Source of the DNA: CAVURW01 sp963743595
Lineage (GTDB): Bacteria > Verrucomicrobiota > Verrucomicrobiia > Methylacidiphilales > UBA1321
Direction: 5' to 3'
Length of the DNA stretch: 64,000 nt
NCBI GenBank assembly: GCA_963743595.1
Contig: CAVURW010000170.1
Span: 1 to 64,000, forward strand
Shown here: piece after piece, positions 8,553-16,762 of the stretch
Layout of the letters: each line of letters starts with the position of its first letter
Numbering within the stretch: the first letter of the stretch is position 1
The notes under the pieces: model-generated
What the model saw: only the letters and a program-made list of their open reading frames with translations
Databases searched by the model: none
Told to the model about the DNA's origin: nothing
Made by a program: the position numbers and the translations under genes

Positions 8553-9668
8553 ATGAGCCTCAGACGAATCCTCGTCCTCTCCCTCTTTTTCATATCGGGG
8601 GTCCTTCCCTCGTTCGCTGACGACTCCAACGCACTCCCGCAGGATGCGGTGCAGGCGCTGGCCGCTATTGGCAACTCTACCCTCTACCGGATCGATCCCC
8701 AGCCCCCGCAATCCGATGCCTATGCGGCCCATAAGGACTTCGGGCTCATCGACGAAATTTCGCTGGATGTGAAAACATCCCGCAAGGCCGCCGCACTCAT
8801 TAAAGAGGCCGTGGCGGGCGGGCAACCGGGCCCCCTCGACACCTTCACGCCTCGACACATGCTGCGTGTGCCCTTTGACGGGCATAATTACGATTTCCTC
8901 GTTGCATATGATTCGCGTGGGCTGAAGGTTTACCGCGACGATCTCCTCATCGGTTCCGTTGGCATCAACGGTATCCCGGACGGCTTGGACGCTCTCCTGA
9001 AGGGTGCTCACATCTACCAACCGAACGGCCCGGACAGCACCTCTACGTCTAAGATTCCTAATGAGGCACTCGTCGCGCTCGATACCACCCTCCCTTCCGT
9101 CCTCTGTATCGTTGACCCGCTGCGCCCCCCCGGCCAAGGCGAGGACAGCGCCCACGGCCCCTACTCCATCGTCAACCACGTCCGCCTGGACCTCTACTCC
9201 AAACGACTGGCCGTACAAGCCATTAAGGACGCCGTCAACCATTTCAATGGTTCCATCTCGCTCGAGTTCCTGCCTGACCATATGTTCCGCACCCAGTATC
9301 GCGGTCATACCTTTGACTTCGTCATGTCGTTCTCGACGGGAACCATGGACATTTACCGGGACAATCGGAAGATCGCCAATCTAGGAATCACCGGCGACAC
9401 AAAGATTTTCGATAACATTGTCACCTCAAACGCTCCGCCACCCGACACCACTCCCGACATCGCCCAAACGCCCGGACCTGATCCCAATTCACTGCCCGGT
9501 CGCCCCGTCTTGGATCCTGAGCAGACCGCTGCTTACAAATCAATTACCAATATAGACCAGGCCTCCGACAACCCTTCTTCCCCTGATCAACCAAACGATG
9601 GTTCCGCCCCAGTCGATGAATCGCAGTTGATGAAAAAGTGGCAGGAATGGCAACAGGCCCACCGATAG
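8553..9668 (+). CDS. exported protein of unknown function with two internal repeats
   Basis: 371 residues. A clear signal peptide (MSLRRILVLSLFFISGVLPS, then FADD) suggests export. The body is an internal duplication. Repeat 1 (about 30-145) has EISLDVKTSRKAAALIKEAV, FTPRHMLRVPFDGHNYDFLV and LKVYRDDLLIGSVGI. Repeat 2 (about 168-292) has HVRLDLYSKRLAVQAIKDAV, FLPDHMFRTQYRGHTFDFVM and MDIYRDNRKIANLGI. The spacing between elements is the same. A Pro/Asp/Ser-rich tail of about 75 residues follows. I do not recognise the domain. No catalytic motif is evident; a repeated beta-rich fold with a conserved GHxxDF element is a plausible binding module. It stands alone with AT-rich flanks. Confidence 0.8.
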   Translation: MSLRRILVLSLFFISGVLPSFADDSNALPQDAVQALAAIGNSTLYRIDPQPPQSDAYAAHKDFGLIDEISLDVKTSRKAAALIKEAVAGGQPGPLDTFTPRHMLRVPFDGHNYDFLVAYDSRGLKVYRDDLLIGSVGINGIPDGLDALLKGAHIYQPNGPDSTSTSKIPNEALVALDTTLPSVLCIVDPLRPPGQGEDSAHGPYSIVNHVRLDLYSKRLAVQAIKDAVNHFNGSISLEFLPDHMFRTQYRGHTFDFVMSFSTGTMDIYRDNRKIANLGITGDTKIFDNIVTSNAPPPDTTPDIAQTPGPDPNSLPGRPVLDPEQTAAYKSITNIDQASDNPSSPDQPNDGSAPVDESQLMKKWQEWQQAHR

Positions 9669-10098
9669 ATTCTGCTCAATCGCACAAAGTCGATTCTCTG
9701 GCTACGCAGTTGTTGATCGGGCTCTCAGCCACTGATCAGCGAGGGAAAATCCGGTCCCGCTTGGTGTCGAGAGAAACATTGATTTCTGAGAGCTTTGTCG
9801 GCAGCGGCTGCGTGGATCGATCCAACGGCTCAACTCTAAGAATGTTCGGCATCGGCCCTGTGGCGCAGATAGCTGTTTTTAACCGCAGGGTGTACAAAAT
9901 AAATTTCATCCAGTTCTCCGTTTAACTTAATGAGGACTACAGAACCTGACGTCGTTCCCTGACTCCCTGACGTTAGCGGAAATGCGATTAAGTGCAATGA
10001 CTTTAATTTACCCTTCGGTACAGAAAACCCCTTCGGCCGGGTTGAGACTTTAATAAAATTCTGTTCATAAATCGGTGGACCCTCGGCATTATCCCCGC
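9669..10098. other. 430-base intergenic region, no gene seen
   Basis: This is the gap between the two-repeat exported protein and the SGNH hydrolase. A 95-codon frame across it (9638-9925) starts inside the upstream gene, has unnatural composition and resembles nothing, so I do not call it. Near 10025-10045 AACCC faces GGGTT across a CTTCGGCC loop, but only a weak T-run follows. Otherwise the stretch is AT-rich towards its right end and probably holds the promoter of the next gene. Confidence 0.4.
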
Positions 10099-10842
10099 AT
10101 GACTACGCTTGTCTGCATTGGTGCCAGCCTCACAGAGGGAACCGTGAGCGGCAACTACGTTCAGATTCTTCAAGAGAGGTTTCCCCAGCTCTCAATCAAA
10201 AATGCCGGCAAAAACGGAAATCTCGTGTGGAACGCCGTGCAGCGGCTGGAGACCGATGTCCTGGCACATGAGCCCGATTATGTAACCATCATGATTGGCA
10301 CCAATGACGTCAACTGCACACTCAGTGAACGGAATCGCGTCCGGTATATTGAGTTCAATAAGCTCCCCGTACCGTGCCCGGATCTCGCTTGGTACGAGGA
10401 GAACATGCGCGAAATGATCACCCGAATTCAAAAGCGTTCACATCCGAAAATAGCGCTGCTCTCCTTACCGATGATCGGGGAAGACCTGGAGCACGAAGCC
10501 AACGAGCGCCTCGCACCTTACAACGCCACGATTCGTAAACTCGCCGCCGAGTTTTTCGCGACCTACATCCCCGTAAATGAAACGATGGTGGAATACCTCC
10601 GCGCTAATCAAAAGCCCGATTCGGAACGCGCCAGTCGACCCAAACGCCTCGCCTACCGCACCGGCTTGATCAATATTAACAACGCCCTGGCCATGCGCAC
10701 CCAGGGCCTCTCTTGGAACGAGATCTCCCAGCGTAACGGTCTGCTCCTCACCACCGATTGCCTCCACCTGAACGATACCGGTGCCGGAATCGTCGCGCGA
10801 CTCGTCGGCGAGTGGCTCTCCCGGACCATGGCCGAGGTTTAA
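10099..10842 (+). CDS. SGNH/GDSL-family hydrolase
   Basis: 247 residues from ATG 10099; GTG 10075 would add eight residues. Block I is CIGASLTEG, with the nucleophilic Ser in GAS. Block II is represented by NAGKNG, block III by IGTNDVN (oxyanion Asn) and block V by TDCLHLND (catalytic Asp and His). The full SGNH set is therefore visible, and the protein should be an active esterase, lipase or carbohydrate acetylesterase. No signal peptide is present, so it acts inside the cell or on imported substrates. The substrate cannot be inferred. It converges on ftsK; the 96-base gap shows no strong terminator. Confidence 0.85.
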   Translation: MTTLVCIGASLTEGTVSGNYVQILQERFPQLSIKNAGKNGNLVWNAVQRLETDVLAHEPDYVTIMIGTNDVNCTLSERNRVRYIEFNKLPVPCPDLAWYEENMREMITRIQKRSHPKIALLSLPMIGEDLEHEANERLAPYNATIRKLAAEFFATYIPVNETMVEYLRANQKPDSERASRPKRLAYRTGLININNALAMRTQGLSWNEISQRNGLLLTTDCLHLNDTGAGIVARLVGEWLSRTMAEV

Positions 10843-10938
10843 ACCTTCGGGATCTAATTACTTGCAGCTCGAAAGAAAAGGTTCCTTGGCAGGACGTTAA
10901 AGCAGAGTTCGAGGTCTAATAATCTCCGGCAATTTCAC

Positions 10939-13900
10939 CTAAAACCGGATCTCGTGGCTATCCAGGTCGACGAGGATTTCGCGGGGCTTTGCACCGTCGC
11001 CTGGCCCGAGAACTCCGGTGCGCTCCAGGAAATCGATGACGTAAGCGGCTCGATTGTACCCCAGGCGCAGGCGGCGTTGCAGGTTGGAGGTACTGGCCTT
11101 GCGCTCCTGTCGAATGACCTCGAAGCACTCCACGATGAGGCGTTGATCGTCCTCGGAAATATCTTCGGTAATGCGTCCGCTCAGCTTGCTGTGAATTTCT
11201 TCGTTAAAGACGGCTGCTGCCTGATCTCCGCAACATTTCACGACCGCCTGCACTTCGTCATCCGATACGAAGGCACCTTGTCCGCGCACTAGCCGACCCA
11301 CGCCCGGCGGCTTGTACATCAGATCACCGCGACCTAAGAGATTTTCCGCACCGTTCTCGTCCAATATCACGCGCGAATCCAATCCGCTCGGCACCTGGAA
11401 CGCGATTCGCGCCGGGATGTTCGTTTTGATCACGCCGGTGACCACTTCACGCCGGGGCGTTTGCGTCGCCACGATGAGGTGGATTCCTGCTGCACGCGCC
11501 TTTGCTGTCAAGCGCGCCACGGCGCTCTCCACATCGGCGGGGGCGGTTTGCATCAAATCCGCCAGCTCATCGATGATCACCACGATGTAGGGCAGCCGAT
11601 CCGGAATCACAATGTCGTCTTCACGCGGAACACGCACGGAGCTGCTCTGCACGGCGGGGGATGAATCGTCATCGTCCTCATCTTCGTCGCTCAGCCCCAT
11701 CAATTCCATCTGCGGTTCTGGCTCGACGCGTTTCTGCTCCTCGCGTTTACGCGCGTTAAACGTGGCGATGTTTCGCACCTTGGTTTTTGCCAATATTTGG
11801 TAGCGCTTTTCCATCTCATTGATGACCCATTTAAGCGCCAGCATCACCTTCTTCGGATCGGTCACCACGGGCACAACCAAGTGTGGAATCGCGTTGTAAA
11901 CTTGCATCTCCACCTGCTTCGGATCGATGAGGATCAGCCGCATCTCTTCCGGGCTGAACCGGAACAAAAAGCTGAGCAAAATGCAATTGATACAGACCGA
12001 TTTTCCGGAGCCCGTGGTGCCACCGATCAGCATGTGCGGCATTTCCGCCAAATCAGCGACGAGCGTCTTGCCGTAGACATCTTTTCCGAGCGCGATCGGG
12101 ATTCTGGCGCGCGTCGTGTGCCAATCGCGGCTTTCCAAAAGCTCACGCAAAAACACCGCTACTTTATTTGAATTCGGCACCTCAATGCCGACGGAATCCT
12201 TGCCAGGAATCGGCGCGAGAACATTAATGCGCTCAGCGCAGAGCACGCGGGACAGATCCTTACTCAGACTGCTGATTTTATCAACACGCACGCCCGCCGC
12301 CGGGTAGACTTCGTAGCGAGTAATCGTCGCACCGGGGGTGATGTCACCTGGCGACGCCTGGACTCCGAAGAGCCGAAGCGTATCGACAATCGTGGCCAAA
12401 TTTTGTCGAAGTTGCTCATCGCTTAAACCGGGCGAGCGACCGCGATCGGGCTCCGCAAGTAGTTCAATCTCAGGCAACTTGTAATTCGATTTCGAATCAC
12501 CGCTGGAGACCACGGGTGCGGTCATTTTCACCACAGGCGGCGGTCGACGAATCGACGGCTCGGCGGCGGTTACAGGCACTTCTCCGACAGCGGCAATATC
12601 CACGAGCGGAACTTCTGCCGGCAGCGTCTCGAAATGCACAGGCTGCTCCAGCGGCTGCGTCTTCAGCGGCGAAAGAGCCACGGCTTCGTCAGGGTCCACC
12701 GACTCGACTGCAACCTCGTCATCGGCGAAGACTTCAATTCGCTCCACGGTCGGTTTTTCGGCCAGTCCACGAGTCTCCGCGACCCAAGTCTCCACCGTAT
12801 GCAAGGCCTTGAATTTCTCTTCTTCTTCCGACTTCGTCTCGATCACCGGAAGCGGCTCGGTCTTCTTCGCGTCGGGTTTGAGGATCACCGGCTCAGGCTC
12901 GATCACCGTTTCAGCAACTTCCACTTTCTCTATCGGAAAGGCCGGTTCGTGACGTAAAATCTTGCTCTCCTCCACCGCCGCCTCGATCTGTTCTTTGGTC
13001 GTCGGCTCGACTGTCGGCACGGGCTCTTCTTTTTTCTTCGGCTCGTCGATTTTCGGCTCTTCCTGTTTCGGTTCGTCGCGCTTGGGCTCCTCCGTTTTCG
13101 GTGGCTCATCTGTCTTCGGTACATCGGTCGGAGTCGGCTTGAGAATGTCGCCAGAAGAGCTCTGCGTTAGCCGGGGTTGCTCGATTCGCTCCACGATCGC
13201 TTTGGGCGTAAGCGGCGAAATGGGCGGAACAGACTTGGCAATCAACGCTTCCAATTCCCGCTCAACGGCTTTTAGCTCCTCCATCTTTCGCGCTTCATCC
13301 GTCTTTGCCGGGGTCGTCGGTTTGGTTAGAACGGGCGAGAAGTCCTTCTTTGTCGGCTTCATCCCGATGGAGACCGCCTTTTTCTCGTTCATGGCGGCGA
13401 TCCGCTTCAGCTCGTCGAGAGCCTCACGCTCCTTGCGCCGCAGCATCTGCTCCTGAATCACCAGTCGCTCCTCTTCGGTGGCGTTCATGTACCGTTTTCT
13501 CTCCGATTCGACCTGCCACGCTTTGTATTTGGCAAATGCACCGAGGAATGTGGTGCGGGGGTTCAGATCGAACAGGAAGAGAGTCGAGACGCCAAAGAAA
13601 AGCCCGAACATAATGGCGGCCCCGGTCTGATTGAGGAGGTACGGCACGGTCATGTCGATGATCGTGAGCCCCACGAGTCCGCCGGGACTATCGACATTTG
13701 CTTGGCGAGAAATCACGTCCCAGCCATACGTGTGCTGGAGGTTAAACAGCCCACAGGCCGAGATCAAAAACAGGGTCACGTAGACCGGTTTCCACAGCCA
13801 TCTCAACTGCAAACCGATCATGCAGGCGAGAAAAAACCAGAAGAAGAGCAGGCACAGGAGATAGGCACCGAAGCCAAATCCCCAGTAAAGGGACCATGCC

Positions 13901-14106
13901 AGTTCCGCACCGAACCAGCCGATGATATTTGAAGGGACCGGGTTCGGCGGATACGACGAAAACGCAAGGTCGTTCGGGTCGTAGGAGAGCAGAGAGAGCA
14001 GGCTGATCAGCCACAATGCCAGCCACGCGATCCCTAAAACTTGCCGAAAAACCGGCAGCTCATACCACTTCACTGGAGTCGTACGTGCTGCTAAATCACT
14101 CACCAT
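10939..14106 (-). CDS. ftsK: DNA translocase FtsK/SpoIIIE
   Basis: 1055 residues. Four N-terminal membrane segments lie within about residues 20-190. A long linker (about 200-560) is rich in Lys, Glu and Pro, with imperfect EEPKxDEPK repeats near 330-370. The motor follows with Walker A GGTTGSGKSVC, Walker B YIVVIIDELADL and an acidic insert (SDEDEDDDD) between them. The C-terminal gamma winged helix (ASTSNLQRRLRLGYNRAAYV) would recognise KOPS-like sequences. FtsK pumps chromosome termini through the closing septum and activates XerCD recombination. Shine-Dalgarno-like GGAGA precedes the ATG. The acidic insert and long charged linker are unusual in detail, but linker length varies widely in this family. 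Confidence 0.93.
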   Translation of the reverse strand: MVSDLAARTTPVKWYELPVFRQVLGIAWLALWLISLLSLLSYDPNDLAFSSYPPNPVPSNIIGWFGAELAWSLYWGFGFGAYLLCLLFFWFFLACMIGLQLRWLWKPVYVTLFLISACGLFNLQHTYGWDVISRQANVDSPGGLVGLTIIDMTVPYLLNQTGAAIMFGLFFGVSTLFLFDLNPRTTFLGAFAKYKAWQVESERKRYMNATEEERLVIQEQMLRRKEREALDELKRIAAMNEKKAVSIGMKPTKKDFSPVLTKPTTPAKTDEARKMEELKAVERELEALIAKSVPPISPLTPKAIVERIEQPRLTQSSSGDILKPTPTDVPKTDEPPKTEEPKRDEPKQEEPKIDEPKKKEEPVPTVEPTTKEQIEAAVEESKILRHEPAFPIEKVEVAETVIEPEPVILKPDAKKTEPLPVIETKSEEEEKFKALHTVETWVAETRGLAEKPTVERIEVFADDEVAVESVDPDEAVALSPLKTQPLEQPVHFETLPAEVPLVDIAAVGEVPVTAAEPSIRRPPPVVKMTAPVVSSGDSKSNYKLPEIELLAEPDRGRSPGLSDEQLRQNLATIVDTLRLFGVQASPGDITPGATITRYEVYPAAGVRVDKISSLSKDLSRVLCAERINVLAPIPGKDSVGIEVPNSNKVAVFLRELLESRDWHTTRARIPIALGKDVYGKTLVADLAEMPHMLIGGTTGSGKSVCINCILLSFLFRFSPEEMRLILIDPKQVEMQVYNAIPHLVVPVVTDPKKVMLALKWVINEMEKRYQILAKTKVRNIATFNARKREEQKRVEPEPQMELMGLSDEDEDDDDSSPAVQSSSVRVPREDDIVIPDRLPYIVVIIDELADLMQTAPADVESAVARLTAKARAAGIHLIVATQTPRREVVTGVIKTNIPARIAFQVPSGLDSRVILDENGAENLLGRGDLMYKPPGVGRLVRGQGAFVSDDEVQAVVKCCGDQAAAVFNEEIHSKLSGRITEDISEDDQRLIVECFEVIRQERKASTSNLQRRLRLGYNRAAYVIDFLERTGVLGPGDGAKPREILVDLDSHEIRF

Positions 14107-14154
14107 TCTCCATGTCTATCAAATCTGCGGACAGCCCGCAAACATCGCTCCGAT

Positions 14155-15087
14155 TTAAACGCGGTCCTTAAACCACGCGATTGTTTTAGTGAGGCCATCT
14201 TCCAGCATCACTTTCGGCTCCCAATCCAGGAGTTTCCGGGCACGGCTAATGTCGGGTCGACGCTGTTTTGGATCATCCTGAGGCAAGGGCTTATAGGTGA
14301 TCGTGCTGCTGGAACCGGTCAATCTCACGATGCGCTCGGCAAATTCTTTGATGGTGAGCTCGGTGGGATTGCCGATGTTCACCGGCTCATGGAAATCGCA
14401 ATTGGAGAGCTTAAAAATTCCGCTGATTAAGTCGGACACATAACAAAAACTCCGCGTTTGGCTGCCATCGCCGAAGACGGTGAGCGGCTCAGCACGCAGC
14501 GCTTGGCCGACAAAAGCCGGGACCACGCGCCCATCTTTCAGGCGCATGCGGGGTCCGTACGTATTGAAGATGCGCACGATTTTCGTATCGATTCCATGGT
14601 AGCGGTGGTACGCCATGGTCATCGATTCCGCAAAGCGCTTTGCTTCATCGTAGACGCCGCGCGGCCCGATTGGGTTCACGTTACCCCAGTAATCTTCCGT
14701 TTGCGGGTGAACCAGCGGATCACCGTAACATTCTGAAGTGCTCGCCAGTAAAAAACGCGCTTTCTTCGCCCGGGCCAGACCCAGCGCCTTGTGCGTGCCG
14801 AGTGAGCCGACTTTCAACGTCTGGATGGGAAGCTCCAGGTAATCAATCGGGCTTGCAGGCGACGCCAAGTGATAGACGCGCTCGACTTCGCCCGGCACGT
14901 CCAGGTACTCCGTCACATCTTGCTGGATCAATTTAAATCGCGGCTCGTTCTTAAAATGCTCAACGTTCGCCAAATTCCCCGTAATCAAATTATCGATTCC
15001 GATAACCTCAAAACCCTCGCCCAGTAACAGATCAGTCAGATGACTGGCGAGGAAACCGGCTGCTCCCGTGATCACACACGTCTTCAT
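14155..15087 (-). CDS. UDP-glucuronate decarboxylase-like NAD-dependent epimerase
   Basis: 310 residues from ATG 15087; the open frame extends further upstream, but [17 protein letters not shown] is the natural family start. The Rossmann motif GAAGFLASH binds NAD. The catalytic set is a Ser/Thr in [12 protein letters not shown] and a YxxxK in [11 protein letters not shown]. The sequence [11 protein letters not shown] and the [10 protein letters not shown] block fit UDP-xylose synthase (UXS), which turns UDP-glucuronate into UDP-xylose for polysaccharides. dTDP-glucose 4,6-dehydratase is the main alternative but less likely. A polysaccharide-type operon lies 4 kb away. The gene upstream runs in the opposite direction. 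Confidence 0.82.
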   Translation of the reverse strand: MKTCVITGAAGFLASHLTDLLLGEGFEVIGIDNLITGNLANVEHFKNEPRFKLIQQDVTEYLDVPGEVERVYHLASPASPIDYLELPIQTLKVGSLGTHKALGLARAKKARFLLASTSECYGDPLVHPQTEDYWGNVNPIGPRGVYDEAKRFAESMTMAYHRYHGIDTKIVRIFNTYGPRMRLKDGRVVPAFVGQALRAEPLTVFGDGSQTRSFCYVSDLISGIFKLSNCDFHEPVNIGNPTELTIKEFAERIVRLTGSSSTITYKPLPQDDPKQRRPDISRARKLLDWEPKVMLEDGLTKTIAWFKDRV

Positions 15088-15217
15088 TCTCCTCAGCTTA
15101 ACCAGGAAGCCAACTCTTTGGGAATGACTTTCCATTACTGAATTGATAGCCGGGGTCCGGTCGCCGGACATTAACGAAATTCCCGTTAAGAACCGCGTGC
15201 AAGAGCGCGTCCTGGGG

Positions 15218-16153
15218 ATGGACGAGCCTGCGTTTCGCGGGTTCATTGATCCCATGAGCTACCCCCGTCCCTCTCCGCAGTATGTCGCCAGAAACACTCC
15301 GACTCCCGTCCCGCTCGATTCCAGTTGGACAATCGACTTTTCTGGCAGTGACTTCACGCATCTCCCGAACAGCGTGACCGATCTTTTTTCAGGCGGACGT
15401 GCGCCCTACAAAATCCGGCTTGATAACTGCCGACGCCTTCGCCAACTACCGCGAGGCCTAAAAACGGGCTGGCTCTATCTCCAAAATTGCACGTCGCTTC
15501 AGGCGCTGCCGGAAGAGATGAACGTCATGTTCCTGGACATCAGTGGTTGCACGAATCTCACGCACTGGCCGGAATCGGCCCAGGTAGCCGGGTCGTCGCT
15601 GCTGGCGGCAAATTGCGGGAAGCTCACCTCGCTCCCTGAGAAGCTGGGACCGCTGACGAATGTGGATCTTCAAGGCTGCGTGAGCCTAAAGCATCTGCCG
15701 GAAAAGCTGGAAGCGGACGGCTGGCTGGATGTGGGCCGGACTTCCATCAAGATTTCGCCTTACCTGAAGGTGCGTCTGCGCTGGGCGGGCGTGCTGGTCC
15801 CACCTAAAGTGGTGCTTTACCCGGAACAACTAACGGTGGACGAGATTCTGGACGAAGCAAATGCCGAGGTGCGGCGCGTGATGATCCAGGTCTATGGCAG
15901 CGAGCGGTTTTACAAAGAGGCGACAACTGTTATCGACGAAGATACCGACGCTGGTGGCGCTCGCAAACTCCTGCGGGTGCCGACCACAACGGATACCGAT
16001 GCATTCGCGCTTCACGTCTCGGTGAATTGCCCCTCCACGGGCCGAAACTATCTTCTGCGCGTGCCGCCGCATGTCCGCACCTGCCGGGAGGGGATCGCTT
16101 GGACCGCTGGTTTCAACTCCTCTTACGAGTACAACCCTCTCGAGGAGACCTAA
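15218..16153 (+). CDS. leucine-rich-repeat-like protein with DUF6745 domain
   Basis: About 311 residues from ATG 15218; TTG 15143 is a longer alternative. The N-terminal half holds irregular leucine-rich repeats with a Cys-Thr-x-Leu pattern: [55 protein letters not shown]. The C-terminal part reads [32 protein letters not shown] and [20 protein letters not shown], which matches my memory of DUF6745, a domain often joined to LRRs in Actinobacteria, Cyanobacteria and Planctomycetes. Function unknown; LRRs suggest protein binding. No signal peptide is seen. It is divergent from the epimerase gene and is followed by two tiny AT-rich genes. Confidence 0.75.
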   Translation: MDEPAFRGFIDPMSYPRPSPQYVARNTPTPVPLDSSWTIDFSGSDFTHLPNSVTDLFSGGRAPYKIRLDNCRRLRQLPRGLKTGWLYLQNCTSLQALPEEMNVMFLDISGCTNLTHWPESAQVAGSSLLAANCGKLTSLPEKLGPLTNVDLQGCVSLKHLPEKLEADGWLDVGRTSIKISPYLKVRLRWAGVLVPPKVVLYPEQLTVDEILDEANAEVRRVMIQVYGSERFYKEATTVIDEDTDAGGARKLLRVPTTTDTDAFALHVSVNCPSTGRNYLLRVPPHVRTCREGIAWTAGFNSSYEYNPLEET

Positions 16154-16177
16154 CAGACCTGCGAATCGGATCTATTT

Positions 16178-16345
16178 ATGAAGTTGACGACGTTGGCTGA
16201 TGATCAGGGTTTCACCAAGTTAGCTATGACGCTGCTTACGTACAAGATCGGTAAGCATAAGATTCCCATTCAAGAAACCGAGGAAATCCGATTTCGTTTA
16301 GAGGTAATCTCAAGCAACAACGTTGAAAACGAAATTAAGAATTAA
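16178..16345 (+). CDS. small AT-rich open frame, 55 residues
   Basis: ATG 16178 opens a 55-codon frame (MKLTTLADDQGFTKLAMTLL at the start) ending with TAA at 16343-16345. It is rich in Lys, Ile and Glu, and its base use differs from the GC-rich neighbours. Its end overlaps the next small gene by 23 bases, which suggests translational coupling. I recognise no domain. The frame could also be the N-terminal piece of a decayed longer gene whose remainder is the next entry in another frame. Confidence 0.4.
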   Translation: MKLTTLADDQGFTKLAMTLLTYKIGKHKIPIQETEEIRFRLEVISSNNVENEIKN

Positions 16346-16601
16346 AAGTGTTTGGGTTTTGCCAACAGCGCAAATCATTGTGACGGGGACTTTCTCCGGC
16401 CCAAAACTTGTTAATGGACAAGTTGGAGTAACCGTTGAATCTCGAAATCTGGCTAAAGTTATTGTAATCAGCGTAGCTCACTTAGATCCAGTTCTTGCCC
16501 CTGACAATGTGACGTCTTTAATAGTCGAATTAATGCAAGGGAATTCGGATGATTTGATTAACGAAACATTCGAATTTAACCAGACGCCAAGCGAGGAATA
16601 A
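16323..16601 (+). CDS. small AT-rich hypothetical protein, 92 residues
   Basis: Starts at TTG 16323, inside the end of the previous small frame. The product is hydrophobic-beta in character (VWVLPTAQIIVTGTFSG, then VIVISVAHLDPV) with an acidic C-terminus. It looks like a beta-sandwich fragment, but I cannot name a family. Base composition is visibly more AT-rich than in the flanking LRR and transketolase genes, suggesting a recent arrival. The two frames may be one gene split by a frameshift; a single base change near 16320 would join them. Confidence 0.45.
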   Translation: MKTKLRIKSVWVLPTAQIIVTGTFSGPKLVNGQVGVTVESRNLAKVIVISVAHLDPVLAPDNVTSLIVELMQGNSDDLINETFEFNQTPSEE

Positions 16602-16762
16602 TAACCGTCGACGATGAATGAGACAACGGCAACAGGCATCTTTGATTGTCCCAAACCGACAGCAGGTCTATAACTCATTACGAACGGAACCGTGAGGATT
16701 TTACGTTTGTCGACCGTGCTCCGCTCTCGACAACGCATTTTTCCGTGACTAGCCTTCTCCGA

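Noticed and set aside
9638..9925. 95-codon frame after the two-repeat protein
   Set aside because: It begins inside the upstream gene, has no family likeness and has unnatural residue use.
10025..10045. AACCC...GGGTT hairpin as terminator before the SGNH gene
   Set aside because: Only five pairs and the following sequence, GAGACTTT, is a poor T-run.
12962..13456. Gly/Ser/Phe-rich plus-strand frame across ftsK
   Set aside because: The composition is the antisense image of the Lys/Glu/Pro linker of FtsK. No independent signals were seen.
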